DNA from: Silene noctiflora
Taxonomy: Eukaryota > Streptophyta > Magnoliopsida > Caryophyllales > Caryophyllaceae
Reading direction: 5' to 3'
Length of the DNA stretch: 27,791 nucleotides
Assembly: GCA_009801015.1 (NCBI GenBank)
Contig: VHZZ01010035.1
Location: 14,222-42,012, forward strand
Positions within the stretch are counted from its first letter, which is position 1. Every line of letters begins with the position of its first letter. Made by a program: the position numbers and the translations under genes. A model generated the notes under the pieces. The model did no database searches. It was not told the origin of the DNA and saw only the letters and a program-made list of their open reading frames with translations. Below, piece by piece: positions 10,331 to 23,900 of the stretch.

Positions 10331-11744
10331 CAAAGGGAAACAAAAATTTTACAACCAAAACACGCTCTGTCGAGTCAACATAAAGCCTCAACCACAATCT
10401 TTTATCGAGATAGCGCCAGCACGATCAAACATACAAATATTTATAAAGTAAATGGGAAAGCTTTCTACATTCACAATTGCACTGGTATTATACTATTTCT
10501 CCTGGGGGAGGCTAAAGCGAAGGCCACAAAAAATATCCTACGAGACACCTAAATCCGTTGACAAAAAAAATTGTATCTAAATGTGGCCGCCCCCAACAAT
10601 CACCAAACCCTGCAAAACAGTCTTATACCAACCCAGCAATTTAGTCTCTGTGCGTTACGTCCCTGGCTGAAAACCTGCCACAAAAACCGTGCACGTCTTT
10701 GTTACGGGCTCATAGCCTAATTTGAAGAAAAAAAATTGGTATCGACTATTTTCCACAAGGGTGTCACGTCACGTCTCTCAAACGGAGATTTGGATGCAAA
10801 GTAAGTTGACAGCAACATAATGAAAATGGGAACGCTTTATGGCCCTGTAGTTGATTGCATAAGAAATGATACCAGGGGACAACAGTCGAGCACCTACAAA
10901 AACAGTTCTACTATTTGAGGAGCAAGACAAGGTACGAGGTGAGCCTGTGCGCCTCATAGACACGATGCACTTCCATATAGGAAAACTTCATAGTGTTCTC
11001 CCCATTTACTCTGTCAGAGTCTCCAAAACCCCTCTTTGACAACAAGCGTAAATATTTTGTTCCATCATATTATAGTTATTTATATTTTTATTATATTGGC
11101 AATCAAAGTTTTAAAACTTCCACTTCCTAAAAATAAATGGGAAGAACACTATGGAAAGAAGAGAGTTTTAAGAAGAAAAAAAAAGAGAGAAAATTACAAA
11201 GCACCTTATCTACAAGGCACACAAAGGTGTTTTGGCTAGTGCCTCATAGAGCCTTGGGCTTAACCACGCTTGAGATGCGCTTTTTAAAAATTAAGATACC
11301 AACAAACTGTGGTGTCAGATCACGTGTTGCGTGAGCAGCTTCCATGATCATGACATCTACAGCTTGTTTGGACATGGGTATTTGGAAGGAAAGCAAAAAA
11401 GATTTCAATTTCCTTGTTAAAATAAAAACTGAGGGAGAAGGAAATAAGGGAGATCCGTCTTCCATCACTTCTTGATAGACCTAATATCTCCATTGTTCGA
11501 AATATATTTGGACGAAAATTAGAACTCCACTCTTCCCCTTCCTTCTTTCTACCACTTCTACTTCCATTCAACATTGCCGTCCAAACAATGTGTTAATACG
11601 ATATAAGAGCTGTAAAAGTTGAAATGACCAAATTCTGGAGTAGTCAAACAGTGACACCCTTATTTATTGCTTACCATTTGTGAAATTTGTGTACAGCCAA
11701 AACCAGCAGTTTCAGAAGGGACACCTAAGGATGCTGAGTAAGCA
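10331..11744 (-). other. Possible spliced 3' UTR / alternative 3' exons of the beta'-COP gene
   Basis: Downstream of the beta'-COP stop codon, the minus strand contains a pyrimidine tract plus GCAG at 11745, a 70-base segment (11744-11675) and an excellent donor ATG|GTAAGC. That segment is open in one frame. Further downstream, about 11035-10340 has lower AT content and candidate acceptors (for example CTGACAG near 11010 and TTGCAG near 10610). It ends in AT-rich sequence with ATAAATATTT near 10440. This would suit a spliced 3' UTR or an alternative C terminus. Nothing in it resembles a known domain, and part could be unrelated spacer. Confidence 0.3.
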
Positions 11745-12460
11745 CTGCAAGATGCAAAAAGAAAAACAATAAGAACAAGAATAAGAGATGACACTATCTA
11801 TAGCTCCACAGCTACATTAGCATGTTAATATGGATAGCTTCTCAAGCAAATAAGCTACTACTATAATAAAAAAAAGCCAGCCAAAAAGACCCAAACTTAA
11901 CATCAAACAAGAAAGTTCAAATATAGTATATGATCATACATTTCCCTGATCCTTCCATTTGCACATCCTAGTCAATACAACAACACAGATCGCTACACTT
12001 GCGTGCAATGCATACTAACTGGTGTATGCAACAATTATGGTAAACAGCTACAGAATAGCAGCAAAAAACTATTTTCGCAGGGAAAAGAAATAGATAGAAA
12101 GAAAGAAAATATTAATAATCAAACACCGTTTATATCACAATATATCAAAAGCTTATGCGTAACAAAAGCAAGATTTTAATCAAAACTTGGGGCAGAAAAA
12201 CAAAATCATGCTTAAGGAAACGATCTCCAGAACAAAACCATATATTAACATCAAATAGAAACAAAGACCTTAGCACAACATCATATTTGATAAAACCTAA
12301 AATATTGATGGAAGCAATAAGGTTCAAAGAAACCATTAAAGAAGTAAGAGTGGTCACAAGGGAAGGGAAGAAAGAGATCAGGTATGGCACTTCAGAGGAA
12401 AAATCAATTAATCACCAGAGACAAAATTTGGATTTTCAACACCGGCCCAACCAATTGCCT
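11745..12460 (-). other. 3' UTR or intron downstream of the beta'-COP stop codon
   Basis: This is the minus-strand continuation after the TAA at 12463-12461. It is T-rich with short runs of pyrimidines and has no conserved coding frame. Several A-rich polyadenylation-like words occur but none stands out, so the transcript end is not assigned. The plus-strand open frame at 12155-12469 here has no recognisable motif. Confidence 0.4.
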
Positions 12461-14941
12461 TTAAGCTGATGGGGTTGCGTCATTATTCGTACCCCACTCT
12501 TCTTCAGCTTCGTTACCATTGACGAGCACAGCACCATCGTTAGAATCAGCGTCTACAACAACAGCTTCTTCCTGGCTCTCATCTATTTCATTATGCTCAT
12601 CATTCTCTTCAGTACCCTGCCAATCAGAAAACCCATGGTAAATATTGCAGCAAGCTTTTGCAACAACTCTGTAATTAGGTAAGTATACAGATTAGCTTAT
12701 CACTATAAACAATTCATGCCATGAATTCTAGAAGGCAGATAGAAACAATTTCCAGTTCCAGTTACCTACATTATAGTAGAGATGATGGAGAAGTCTTTGG
12801 ATCAAATATGATAAAATAGTAAGTAGCATACCGCATGTTCATGCATTACGTCTCCATTTTCACGAGGTTGGTCTTCTTCTATCTGCATACTCTTAAAGGC
12901 TTCAACAAGATCTGTTTTAGATCTCTCTGCATATTGTAAGTATTGCTCCGCAGAAGGATAACTGCCCCTGAGAATGAGAAAAATGGTGATCTCAGACTTC
13001 TTTAACTGTGAATTGCTGAATGTATATACTCGTGAAAAAGCGTTTCACGAATTGGAAATGATATAACTAACAAAATAGACTGCAAAGGGGCTACGGAACA
13101 AGAAATTAATAAAACTTGTACCTTGTCCCAGCAACTTTAGACTCGACAGCTAGAGCAATTTGCCAATCGTCAAACAAATTAGAATACTCCTGGGGATCAG
13201 CCAATGACTCTGCAGCCTTGGGATTTACCTGCAGCAATGTCATACCATCCTATGAGATTGATACAAAAACATTGCCCCAATGCCTCAAGGGCTCCAACAA
13301 ATAGTAGGGTTAGGGGGTCGGTTGTATGAGTGACCCAGAATTAAGATTGCTCATATAATGACTACTACATGAGTACATGGTAAAAGAAACGCAACATTTT
13401 GGTGAGCCATTTTGCTATATTCCTGATGCGCGTATAAAAATTAGTATAGCTATCACCTTGTCAATTCCATCATAATCTAGATCCAAAGAATAATGAGTTG
13501 TTGGCTCCATTGGGAATGGAAAACATCGATTAATGGCATATGAATTTAAGTCGATATCAAATTCCAGACTTAAACATAAAACAAAAGATAAAGTTCGAAG
13601 TCCTCGTCTCTCTATATTTCATTAGTCCATGGACATTGACAAGCTTAATAATTTTGGTGCTAAGAATCAGAAATAATTCCGATATCAACTAATATGAGAA
13701 AAAATAAAATGTCAAGCTGGTTGCTAAGCATGCTTAGGTGCACGGAGAAGGTATACAAGCGCCAGAACATGTTAACGAACACATCCACTTTGTTAAGTTC
13801 ACATCTATATCTTAGACCCCACTTGAATAGATAATCTCACAACATTTAAACTTGTTGGAAAAAACGAATGCCGCCACATATAAAAAACGACCATGCTAAT
13901 AGGAAGGGCATGACCTTGCTGAGATCCTTTCTCCATAACGCAACAATCTCTGGCACCTTGCTGGGAAGATAAGAACGTGCCATCAAAGCAGCTTCTGGAA
14001 TTCGGTTGCTGCAGAAACAACATCAAATTCAGCGCGCAATTTAACTGATGACTAACCAAAATGAGATCCTAAAAAATTCGAGTTAGATCACTTCAGTGGT
14101 TGGAGATGTACACAACCTGTCTATTAACAGCTGGAGACACTCTTCTAATTTGCCCAGCATGAACAAGCAAAGGAAAGCAACATTGTTTTTCCCTTGCTCT
14201 TTTGCTTGGCTTGCAAGTTCTGAAATTCCCTCAGCGTCTCCAATCGACGAATAAAGCAACAACATGCCACTGAAATCCATTGCATGCTTCAGACATTCTT
14301 CAGCCATTTCAAACTGCAATGCATATGTACAGAGACTCAAAAAAAGAACATTCAACCTCCAAATAATTTACCTTTGACTCTAACGTTACATTCCCAGCAT
14401 ATAAAATTACTGAATCCCTCTAACCAAAATAAGATCAATGTAAAATTTATACTCGGGCAACTGCCAACAATTAAGCAGGAACCTTACAGTGATAACTGTA
14501 TGAAAACATTAAGGATTTAAAAGGCTCTTTATGGAACAAAAGTCACCAATAAGTTGAGAGTTTGACAACAAAAGTGATGTCTTTAAAGATAAGTTGGCAT
14601 TTAGAACTTGAGCTAGTTGTTTTGCAAACAATAAAGATGAGAATAACAGAAAAGGGAACCATATAAGATAACCAACTACCTTTCCACTAGACATTGCCAA
14701 TTCACCCAGTTGCTTCCACTTTGATTCACTATGAACTTCTGTAGCAATTTCCTGAAGAAAAGAATTCAGTCAGCATGTCCCATAAATGAGCAACTTCTGC
14801 AACACAGGAAACTGTCCCCTTTTTACCTTTGCAACCTCTAACCTGCCAAGCTGTATGGCAAGCTCAAACCTATAGTCAAGGTCAGTTGCCACTTCAAGTG
14901 CCTCTTCTATCATCCCACGTGATTCAAGAAAGCGAGCCACA
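12461..14941 (-). other. beta'-COP exons 18-24: alpha-solenoid and acidic C-terminal tail
   Basis: Exons 18-22 encode the helical solenoid that contacts alpha-COP, with landmarks [37 protein letters not shown]-type [40 protein letters not shown] and [16 protein letters not shown]. Exons 23-24 encode [20 protein letters not shown], then a Glu/Asp-rich tail ending [14 protein letters not shown], a conserved ending in plant beta'-COP. Exon 20 reads [13 protein letters not shown] at its start where relatives I recall have a Leu-Gln-Met type sequence, a small substitution. The stop is TAA at 12463-12461. Confidence 0.93.
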
Positions 14942-17900
14942 CTGGAAACAAGAGGGGAGTTAGATTACATGTGAGCCAATATGTAATGCAGAAAAGGGAC
15001 AATAGCACAAAGTAGTTGCTCAGCATACCTACTATGCAAGCTCAAAACTATATTTGTAACGAACATTTTTGTAAGAAAATAAAAATTCTATTGACTATGA
15101 CTTAAGCAACCTTTGACTTGTATTCATGTAATTAGTGTTATACCCGGTGTCAGCAAGTTTACATATTTGTAAAAAACATAATGCAATGGGATTATTAATA
15201 TTGAGTTCAAGAAATAAACTTTCATTTGGCAATAAGAAGTCTACAGATCGAGAAACATCAATTGTTTATGCAAAAAGAAAGTTCACAAAGGACTAGTAAG
15301 ATGGACTCCAATTTAGGCTTTTCAGGTGATCAAACTCACCTATTATGGTGCTCCTTTGGAATTGTTGGCAAAATTGCACAGGCAGATTCAAAATCTCCAC
15401 GCATCACTAGAGTTTTGTATTCAATCAGACTAAGGAGTAGTGTGTACCCTATCACACTGTAATCACGTAGAGGAAAAGAATGTTTAGCCATTTTATCCTA
15501 GCACAGAGATGCCATTGTTTAGAATCAGAACGCAGTAGAAACAAGCTCACTTGAATTCTTTGTCAATAAGATACACCCGACTTTGACTAGCAAGGTAGCC
15601 CAAGAGGTACATTGGACGATCCAAGTGAAACATAGTGGTCACCTGGCAAAGCATCGAGAGAATAAGGCAGATTTGGAGACAATATGCAGACGCACAAGAT
15701 AAAATTTCGTTCACAGATAAGAATGGACTATACCTCACCACCCACACAGTAATTAAGCCTCCAGGAAGAGTTGTTGTAAATGAAACAATCTCCAACCCAT
15801 ATTCCAGTTCTTACACGTTCATTTGTTTCATGGAGAAGTTCAAACGCATCTTCTACTCCTTGCTCGTCCATTGGTTTTCCACTATCCATATAGGATGACA
15901 CTACATCACGCTGTTAAAAAGAACATCACACCAAATCAAGCACAGCAACCATATATACTTCAATAAGTAGAAACAAAAAGAAACAGAGAAAGCAGTTCTG
16001 ACATTGTACTTCAATATGTAGAAAGATGTATCGCTAGCAATAGCCACCATGTCACCACTATCTGCCCAGTAAAGGTTCTGTGATGATCAATACACAAACA
16101 AAAGTTAGAGTGTGCGATCAAGCCGGAGCATGATGATAAAGAGTACCTAATAAATACTCTCAGGCATAAGTAACCTATTTACAGCGCACTCACTTTTACA
16201 TTAACTTCAATTCTTCGTATAAATCTGCAGTCTACCCAGTCATAAAAGCATATAAAATCATTGGAGCACATAGCCAATAAATTTCCACCATACATCCTCT
16301 CTGCAGAAAAAGTTGGTCGGATACTCTTCTTTTCCTGCAAGAAGCCATAGACCAGAGCAATAAGCAAACCATATCACATTAGCAGTTCTGATCAAAGGCA
16401 GCAACAGGTCATGAAAGACAGATGGCTATACGAGTAATTACTTCCAAAGAATTCCTGCTTCTCTGATCGAGTCATGTCTAAACAATAAATAAGGGAACGT
16501 AACGATTGCATCTTCACAAAAGAATTCATATAAGCTCAAGTAATGTCATGAAAGATCAAACCAGGGGATTCTCAGATAGCAACACTAAAGTTTCCACTGA
16601 TTTACAGTACCATGGGACAGAAAGCAAGCTAAAGCAAATTCCTAAGGAAGCGCCATAAAGACCTATGCCAAGTGCTCATCATGGTTTAGTTACAGATATC
16701 ATTGTAGAGTCTGAAACAAACGAAGTAACAAAAAATCAACACAAACCTGAAAATTTTTGCTGAAGATCTTGATCTTGGAGGTGCTTTCTCTAACAGCATA
16801 CTCTCCTTCAGATGACCAAACAAACTCCAATGCTGAGCCAAATGACCTATTCCTCCAAGCCACAGCTGTATATATAATATATTCTCCATCTCCACAAACC
16901 ACAACAAACCTCCCATTTGAGTTGTGCTTTAAATTCTGAAAAAATAAATGCAGTTGAATAAGATAGTAGGTCACGCACATTACTGTCACAACCTTTTCAA
17001 ATTAAATTATCACGGGAACATAGTTTAATAACTAAATAACTGAATCCTCAATTGGAACTTTCATAAAGTAATCTGTCAAAGAGTGTCTGTTCTGCTTTGG
17101 TTTAGGTCTGTCCTACAACCGGCGGTAAGTATCTTGCACAACACCACCAGTACCCCAGTAACTCTAGCAGTGCTTGCAAGGCCTGCAACCTTGCCTTTAA
17201 GTTGAGACTTGAGAACATAGCAAGGTTGTTTCTGAATGACCCATTGCTTCAAAAATTGCATTGATGGAGTACTATTATAGTGATTCATTTGGTGTATTTA
17301 ATCATACTCCAAATCAATAGGGTGGAATCTTTGGCTACACCAAAAATGGAATTGATATCAGTATCTTGTATTAATAGTCACTTTTTGGTTTGTCCAATAT
17401 TTGTGAAAGTACAACACCACGTGAGAGGGAGTATAACTGTATAAGTGTGACATCCTGCTAATATATCTGTTCAAGAAAGTCTACTACTCAATGATGAAAA
17501 CATGACTGACCTGTGGGTAAAGATCACAAGTACCCAACTCCTTCACTGCCAATGGTAGCCTTTCACCATCTGTCACCTGAGAACACAAACAGACAATAAA
17601 GGCAAAAATCCATTAAAAGAACTAAACATTGAAAATTCTCGTTTACAAGTAACCTAATCAAATAAAAGTGCAATCTCGTTCAGACCTCATAACCGGCACC
17701 AACACGTCTGATATCAACTGTTTGAATTTCATTATGCCTTGCCCATATAATCTTTCCACTATTATCCATGCTTGCTGCAGGTATTTCACGACCAATCTTA
17801 ACCATAATGGTCCCTTCATCATAACCTATAACAACACTGAACAAAAATGAAGAGCAATTAATCATGTTAAAGACAGTGGCTTCAAAATAGCAAGCAGTAA

Positions 17901-20900
17901 CAGAATAAGCTAAATCAACATATCAAGACATTATCCAAGCTAACTTTGCAGCCAGAAAACAAATCAATAGATGTTACCGGGGGGAGGGAACAAGGGAAAA
18001 ATAAATGCAGCTATATGAACCAAGTCCATATCCCCATAGTAATTGATGAAAAGCTGCTAGCTGCCTAAATATATGTCAATTAAAAATACAAATACGGAGT
18101 TTCACCACAAGAGCTTACCGACGAGAACTCTTGACGTATCCAATAGCCCAAACCCTTTCAAGCCCATAATTGAGGGTATTTTCAAGCCTGCAAATTGAAC
18201 TCAGCAAATTAGAACCCGATTGTAAACACTGCAATCATGTCTAAGAGATGCTAACGTCGTCTACAAACTACTATGTAAAGTGGAATAGAATAATAGACTG
18301 CTGACAGTCTCATAGGTGAATCAAAATCCACAGGACTTCAGAAAATCATGCAATCATAGAGATTTATAGAGCTTTAGCATGATGTGACAAATGGCAACCT
18401 ACCTTAGCTCTTGGACCACCTATGTTAAAACTTTCAAACAATATTGAAGTTACTCTATATGATGGATAGCTATAGGACATCAACTGAGTACACAAAGTTG
18501 AAGAAATCGTAGATCCAATTATACAGTACTTTCTCCGCTCTGATTTCAAGGAAGCAAGAACAATATACTTGAAACAATATGTTGTTGAATCCTAAGTAAT
18601 TCTAGGGTAAGGCTGCCCCATACTAAAGGACCAATTACTAATGTCATGTCTACATAATAATCTTACGGTCTTACCCCATCTTTAAAACTCAATTCTAGTT
18701 ACGAGCCTCAATGTACTACTCACTGCCCTCCTTCTCTCTCCTCACCGCATTCCACCAGTCAACAGTTCACTACCATCAATAGTGACCCTGATATCGGCCT
18801 CCACAATAACAATGCTTGATAACGTTGCCTACCAATATTAGCATGATTTCCAGCCTCTCCGATGTTGGATCTAGTTACTTTAGATATAGCATTGACTCCC
18901 CATTGAGCGCACGACGGCGGCGGTCCCACCACTATCGTCGCCTAGCCTTTCTAGCACCAACACGCCTCTCTCATAATACTAACTCCCTTCCCCACACTCT
19001 CAATCTCTCGCCTTTCCTTTCCTCAAATTACGATTTCTTGTTTGACCATCGTTCTCTGAATTTGAGTTACTTAAGATGATCTAAATACTTTTGGGGTAAT
19101 AATTTAACTCTTGACTTTGCTACTTTTGAAGGATGATTTAGTTACTTTTATGGTATAATCTGGTTCTTTTGTTTTACGTCACTATTGAAACACTTGCAAG
19201 TTACTTTGGCTTAGAAGAGAAACAAAATGAGAGAAAGTGAGGGAAAAAGAAGGCGACTGTCTGAGGTTAGAGAAAGTGGAGGTTGACAAGGACTTGATGG
19301 GGCACAGTGATAAGTAGGGCAGGGAGATAGGGGAGAGCGGTGGTCTTGGTAGTGAAGGAGCACTCATAGAGTTATGGTTGAAGATCCAGCGTGGGGCAGA
19401 GAAATCTGGCCGTCGACATAAACATTGGTAGCCAGCGATGGCATAGGACATGGAAGCGAAAATATGAGTGAATAATATGTGGAGGAAAGAAAAGGTCATT
19501 CCCAAAGTTAATTTTAAATTTAATATTATTAGTGTTTTAAGTGGTCTTATTATACAAAAAGACCTCCTTTCTTTAGAATTTGTAATCTTTCTTACTATGT
19601 GTATAAATTCACAAAAAGTTGGAACAAAACATAATATGGATAGTGGCCGTGCTGACTGCCTTATAATAGATAAGAGAGATAATTAGAACTTCTCTCAAAG
19701 AAGGTGAGTCTCGAACCCCCATCACCTTAGGAAAGAATAGGTTCTTAACCAACTGAATCATCATCGAATCTCAAGCAATTTAAAACACTTGGAATTACAA
19801 AGTCAAAGCATCTCCTACTTCCTGCATTATCGCAAAACCAATTATAGAGCCTAGTACTTACCTGTAAGTAGTAGAATGCCATATGCGGACAGTTCCATCC
19901 TCAGAACCAGTTATTATTATTGGAAGCTCGGGATGGAAACACACTGCAGAAACATTGTGTGTGTGCCCTTCTAAAGTCTGAACACAACTTTTTGTCTGAT
20001 AGTCCCACACCTGTAATATCAATTAGAATCAACTAGCTGAGCGCCTTAGAAAACAATAACCAAGTGGGCAGTAGCCCAAGGCCGTAGCAACCTAAACAAA
20101 ACCAGGGCTTAGCAGATTGATCACACCTTTGCTGTGTGGTCATCAGAACCAGAGATCAAGTAAGGTTTGTCACCGCCAGTAAAGTAATCAACACAATTTA
20201 CTCCTTTCACATGGGCATCCAATGTAAAATTAGGATCAGGTGAGCCAAGATTCCAGATCTGAACATTATAAGCACTTCAATTAAACATGATATAAGATGA
20301 TTCTGGAAATCTGATGGAAAAACTAAAAATAAGTTAAAGACCTTTATAGTACGATCAAGGGATGCACTAGCAAACGTGTTGGTATCTTTGGGGTTGAAAG
20401 TAACTTGCATGACATAGTGGGAATGACCTTCAAATATTTGTGTGCACATCCAACCTTTGTCCCAATCCCAAAGCTTAATGAGCATGTCGTCAGATGAAGA
20501 CAGCACTATTGGAAGTGTGGGATGCACAGCTACACACCTAATGTAATCAGTATGAGCTTCAAATACTTTAACCTTGTCCATCGTATTGTAATTGTACACA
20601 CGAACGAACATGTCATCAGCTCCAGCAACAACCCATTGTTTACGTGAAATAAACTTGGCAGACCTAACTGTTAATAGTTTTGCAAAAAAAATGAAATAAG
20701 ACTGACTGACAGCAACACATTAGCAATGTTACAGATAAGAAGCAACTCGTAAATATAATGTAAAGAAGAACGTGATACCTGGTAGATCAGAGACTTCAAA
20801 AGACTTTGCCATTGTCTGAAACATCACAAGTAGTATTTATTGTTTGTAATTAATTCATCAATAAGCTGTACACTTTTAGAATAAAGATGCAACAATATGA

Positions 20901-23900
20901 AGTATGAAGGTTCCATAAATTATACATAAAAAGAGATAGAAGGATGGGTGGGTGGTTTACATAAGCTTGTACCCCTTGGCTAACCAGATATTTACTTTTG
21001 TGAGATGACTTTATTTGTTTTCTTGACTATGCGTTAACTCTCTTTTCCTCACCCTTATATCCTCCCACCGTCATACCACCTTCCTTTCCGACTTTCAATC
21101 TAACAGTCTTTCTCCCCTAAAGATTATCTCATCATCTTAGATTTTTTTAAAGAGCATCAGCATCCCTTCAATATTTTACCAACATGGCATTTTCATCAGC
21201 ATCGCCACAGCTATTTCAAGTTTTCAACCACCCACTATTAGCTCAATTGTGTTTAGAAGGCTTTAAACGACCTATCAATTTCCATCACGTTGCTGCAATT
21301 TGTCGCACATAGAATCACCATATATACCGGTATAAGCTGTCTCATATGGACAGGGCAAGCAATTTTAGTTTTTCAATTTAGCTCAATTGTATATAGAAGG
21401 CTTTATAACCACTATCAACTTCCATCACGTTGCTGCAATTTGTCGCAACATAAAATCAGCATATATACCAGTTTAAGCTGCCTCATATGGATAGGGAGTA
21501 AGCAATTTTAGTTTTTGAATTTAATTTGCTCGTATCATCAATGCTCATAATAAGTATAATCTTCAGTATTGGTATTTTTGTTGTTGCCTTCTGTTCTCTG
21601 CAAGGAAGAAATAAATAGACCGGTTCCTTTGTTCTTTTATCATAATGTTAAGTTTAATTATAGGGTAATTGAATGTGTATGAGTGTATGAGTGTATGATA
21701 GTGCACTAAAATTTGAAATTTGATGTTGGTAACTTGGTATTATGTGGTTTTATAATTGACTGGTTAATTTCGTTTTGTGTAGTGAGTAGTTGGCCTAGAC
21801 TGAATCTTGATGATCATATTTTGGCATTCGTTGCTTACATATGTATTACAACATCGGCAAACTGCTAACTATCTCTGGTGTACAGCTCAGATTACTAAAT
21901 TTGTTTGTAAATCCGAGGGAGGAAGGTAGGATAGAAAAGTAGGGCAGTGATATTTTATCTCGACGTAAATTATAAAAATGCAGCTGATCAACTCCACAGA
22001 TTCAAGTACGACACAGACTAACTCTTCACGTTGACAGTTATTGGTCCATATCGGCTAATGATTCTTTATAGAACTCCCACCATTACTTTAGCGACATCAA
22101 CAGATTTAAGAAATTTTTCTTAGCTTTTTTAGATGATTTATGAAGCATAAATTAATAGTCCCTTCGGAATATTCGGTTTGAATTTACAGTCTCCAAGATA
22201 TATCTTGACCATATTTTTTTATATAAATTTGTCACAGAACTTCGATAGCATATGTTAATATATAAGAATTATATTAATTTTTTTTTCTCCCTCCATTCCA
22301 CTTTTATATTGCCCTCTTTCCTTCCAAAATGTATTCCAAATTAATTCTCCTCTTTTTAAATTTAGTATGATATATGACTAAATTATCAATAGTGCCCCTA
22401 ACTAACTAACTAACTAACTAACTACCACCCCTCCTTCAAAATGAGGGTGTCCCCATTATCTTCAATTCAAGGGATAGAGTTGTAATTTTACCATATTTCT
22501 TAAATCCTTCCCAAAATCAAAATTAGGATAATAAAAGTGGAATGGAGGGAGTAACATATTTGACATTCAAAACTTTGAAACTTTGACCTCAAAAAGAAAA
22601 TTGGAAAGAACATCATGACTACGAAAGGAATAATTACTGTCAAATATTGAAATACCGAAGTATTTTCTGAACTATTTCGTAAAGCATTGTTTCGATGTTT
22701 ATATGTGATGAGTTATAAGACAAATGGATAATAGATTGTTTGACGACAGTAAAGAATATGAGAGGGAGGGTGAAAAAGGTGGTAGGGTTCTTGAACATGT
22801 AAATAACCAGTAGATAATTAATTACTAGAACTCCTACAGCCCTACGTATTCTTAGACATATAAAGGAGCTGTGAGCTTGTGAGTTTATCGTTTCTTTGAT
22901 TTTTACTTTTCAGATTCATTAATAAACGGATACAACTCCCAAGTTCTTAGTTTCACACCACATAAACAAACTTTCATATTCCTTTATACTGTAGTATTTT
23001 TCCTTTATTCTTTGGCATATATTTCAAATGCTACCTACAAATCTTATATCAGACGTATTGTGTCGGGGTCTAAAAAATTTGTCAAGACACCTGGTTGACT
23101 ATATCCCCGCGTCATTGAAGTTACAATTTAGCGTGTTAGACACTCCGATACGTGTCGGACACGACACTCATACAGTCAGAGTAACATAGCCTATAAGTAC
23201 AGTCAGATCCTATAAATTCAATTCAGAAACTTTAAGTTAACTTAACTTGGGTTATGTTATGTTAAACTTGTTAAATAACATGTACAGTTCAATCAATTTA
23301 ATTCAATATTATATTATGCAATGATGACTATTATTTTTTGGCAAAATGTCTCATATACCCTTTATACTTAAAAGATTAGTATTTTACATAACATGTTAAT
23401 CTTGCTCTATTCTTAGCTATCGATGCCCTTCCCTACCATCGATGTTATCCCACCGTCGGCGAGTCTACGGCACCACCTGCCACCAATATTGTTCCTAAAT
23501 TTGGTTACCCAATCTATTTCCACTGACAATATCAATGGTGAATTTACTTTCGCATGATTCTCTATACATCTTTGTAGATCCTACATTTTTAACTCACAAA
23601 TTTTGAATCTCAAACATACTCGAAAATGGTCCATGGTCAAGTGAAGTGAGTGCTGGTGTTGGAAGTGAGGTGGTGCTGGGTGGGTGAGTCCTACTGCGAG
23701 ATAATTCATGGTGAATGGTGATGTGAGGTGATGCTAGTCATGATTTGTGTGGTGATCTTACGTGGTGGTGTACAGTGGTGCCAGAAATGTGGTTGGTGGT
23801 GGGTGGTGGGATGGAGTCAGAGGATGGGGCTGGTGCCATGGTGGGCTGAAGCTAAAGGGGTTGGTGGTGGTACAACTGTTCAAGGTTGAAGGTGGTGAAC

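Larger units (their letters stand above)
17686..20815 (-). other. beta'-COP exons 5-10: first WD40 propeller
   Basis: These six exons encode most of the N-terminal propeller, about residues 48-335. WD-type strand ends are visible as RVYNYN, IKLWDWD, IWNLGS, VWDYQ and VRIWHST. Arg61 (LPVRSAKF) and Asp100/Arg103 (EAHTDYIR) line up with yeast Sec27 Arg59, Asp98 and Arg101 of the dilysine pocket, so the cargo-binding site looks complete. Exon 6 (326 bases) is the largest coding exon. The intron between exons 8 and 9 (18188-19861) is 1.67 kb and carries foreign sequence. Confidence 0.93.

Noticed and set aside
11036..11334. Lys-rich plus-strand open frames
   Set aside because: A-rich DNA without motifs, on the strand opposite to the coatomer transcript.
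18816..19505. Open frames inside intron 8 (plus and minus), Ser/Pro/Arg-rich
   Set aside because: No domain recognised; they lie between correctly spliced coatomer exons and look like repeat-derived sequence.
19680..19770. A functional tRNA gene
   Set aside because: Box A and B are present, but no acceptor-stem pairing or anticodon arm could be drawn.
20207..20611. A short independent WD-repeat protein of 134 residues
   Set aside because: It is coatomer exon 6 read past its donor at 20341 into the intron; the true exon continues at 20258 after splicing.
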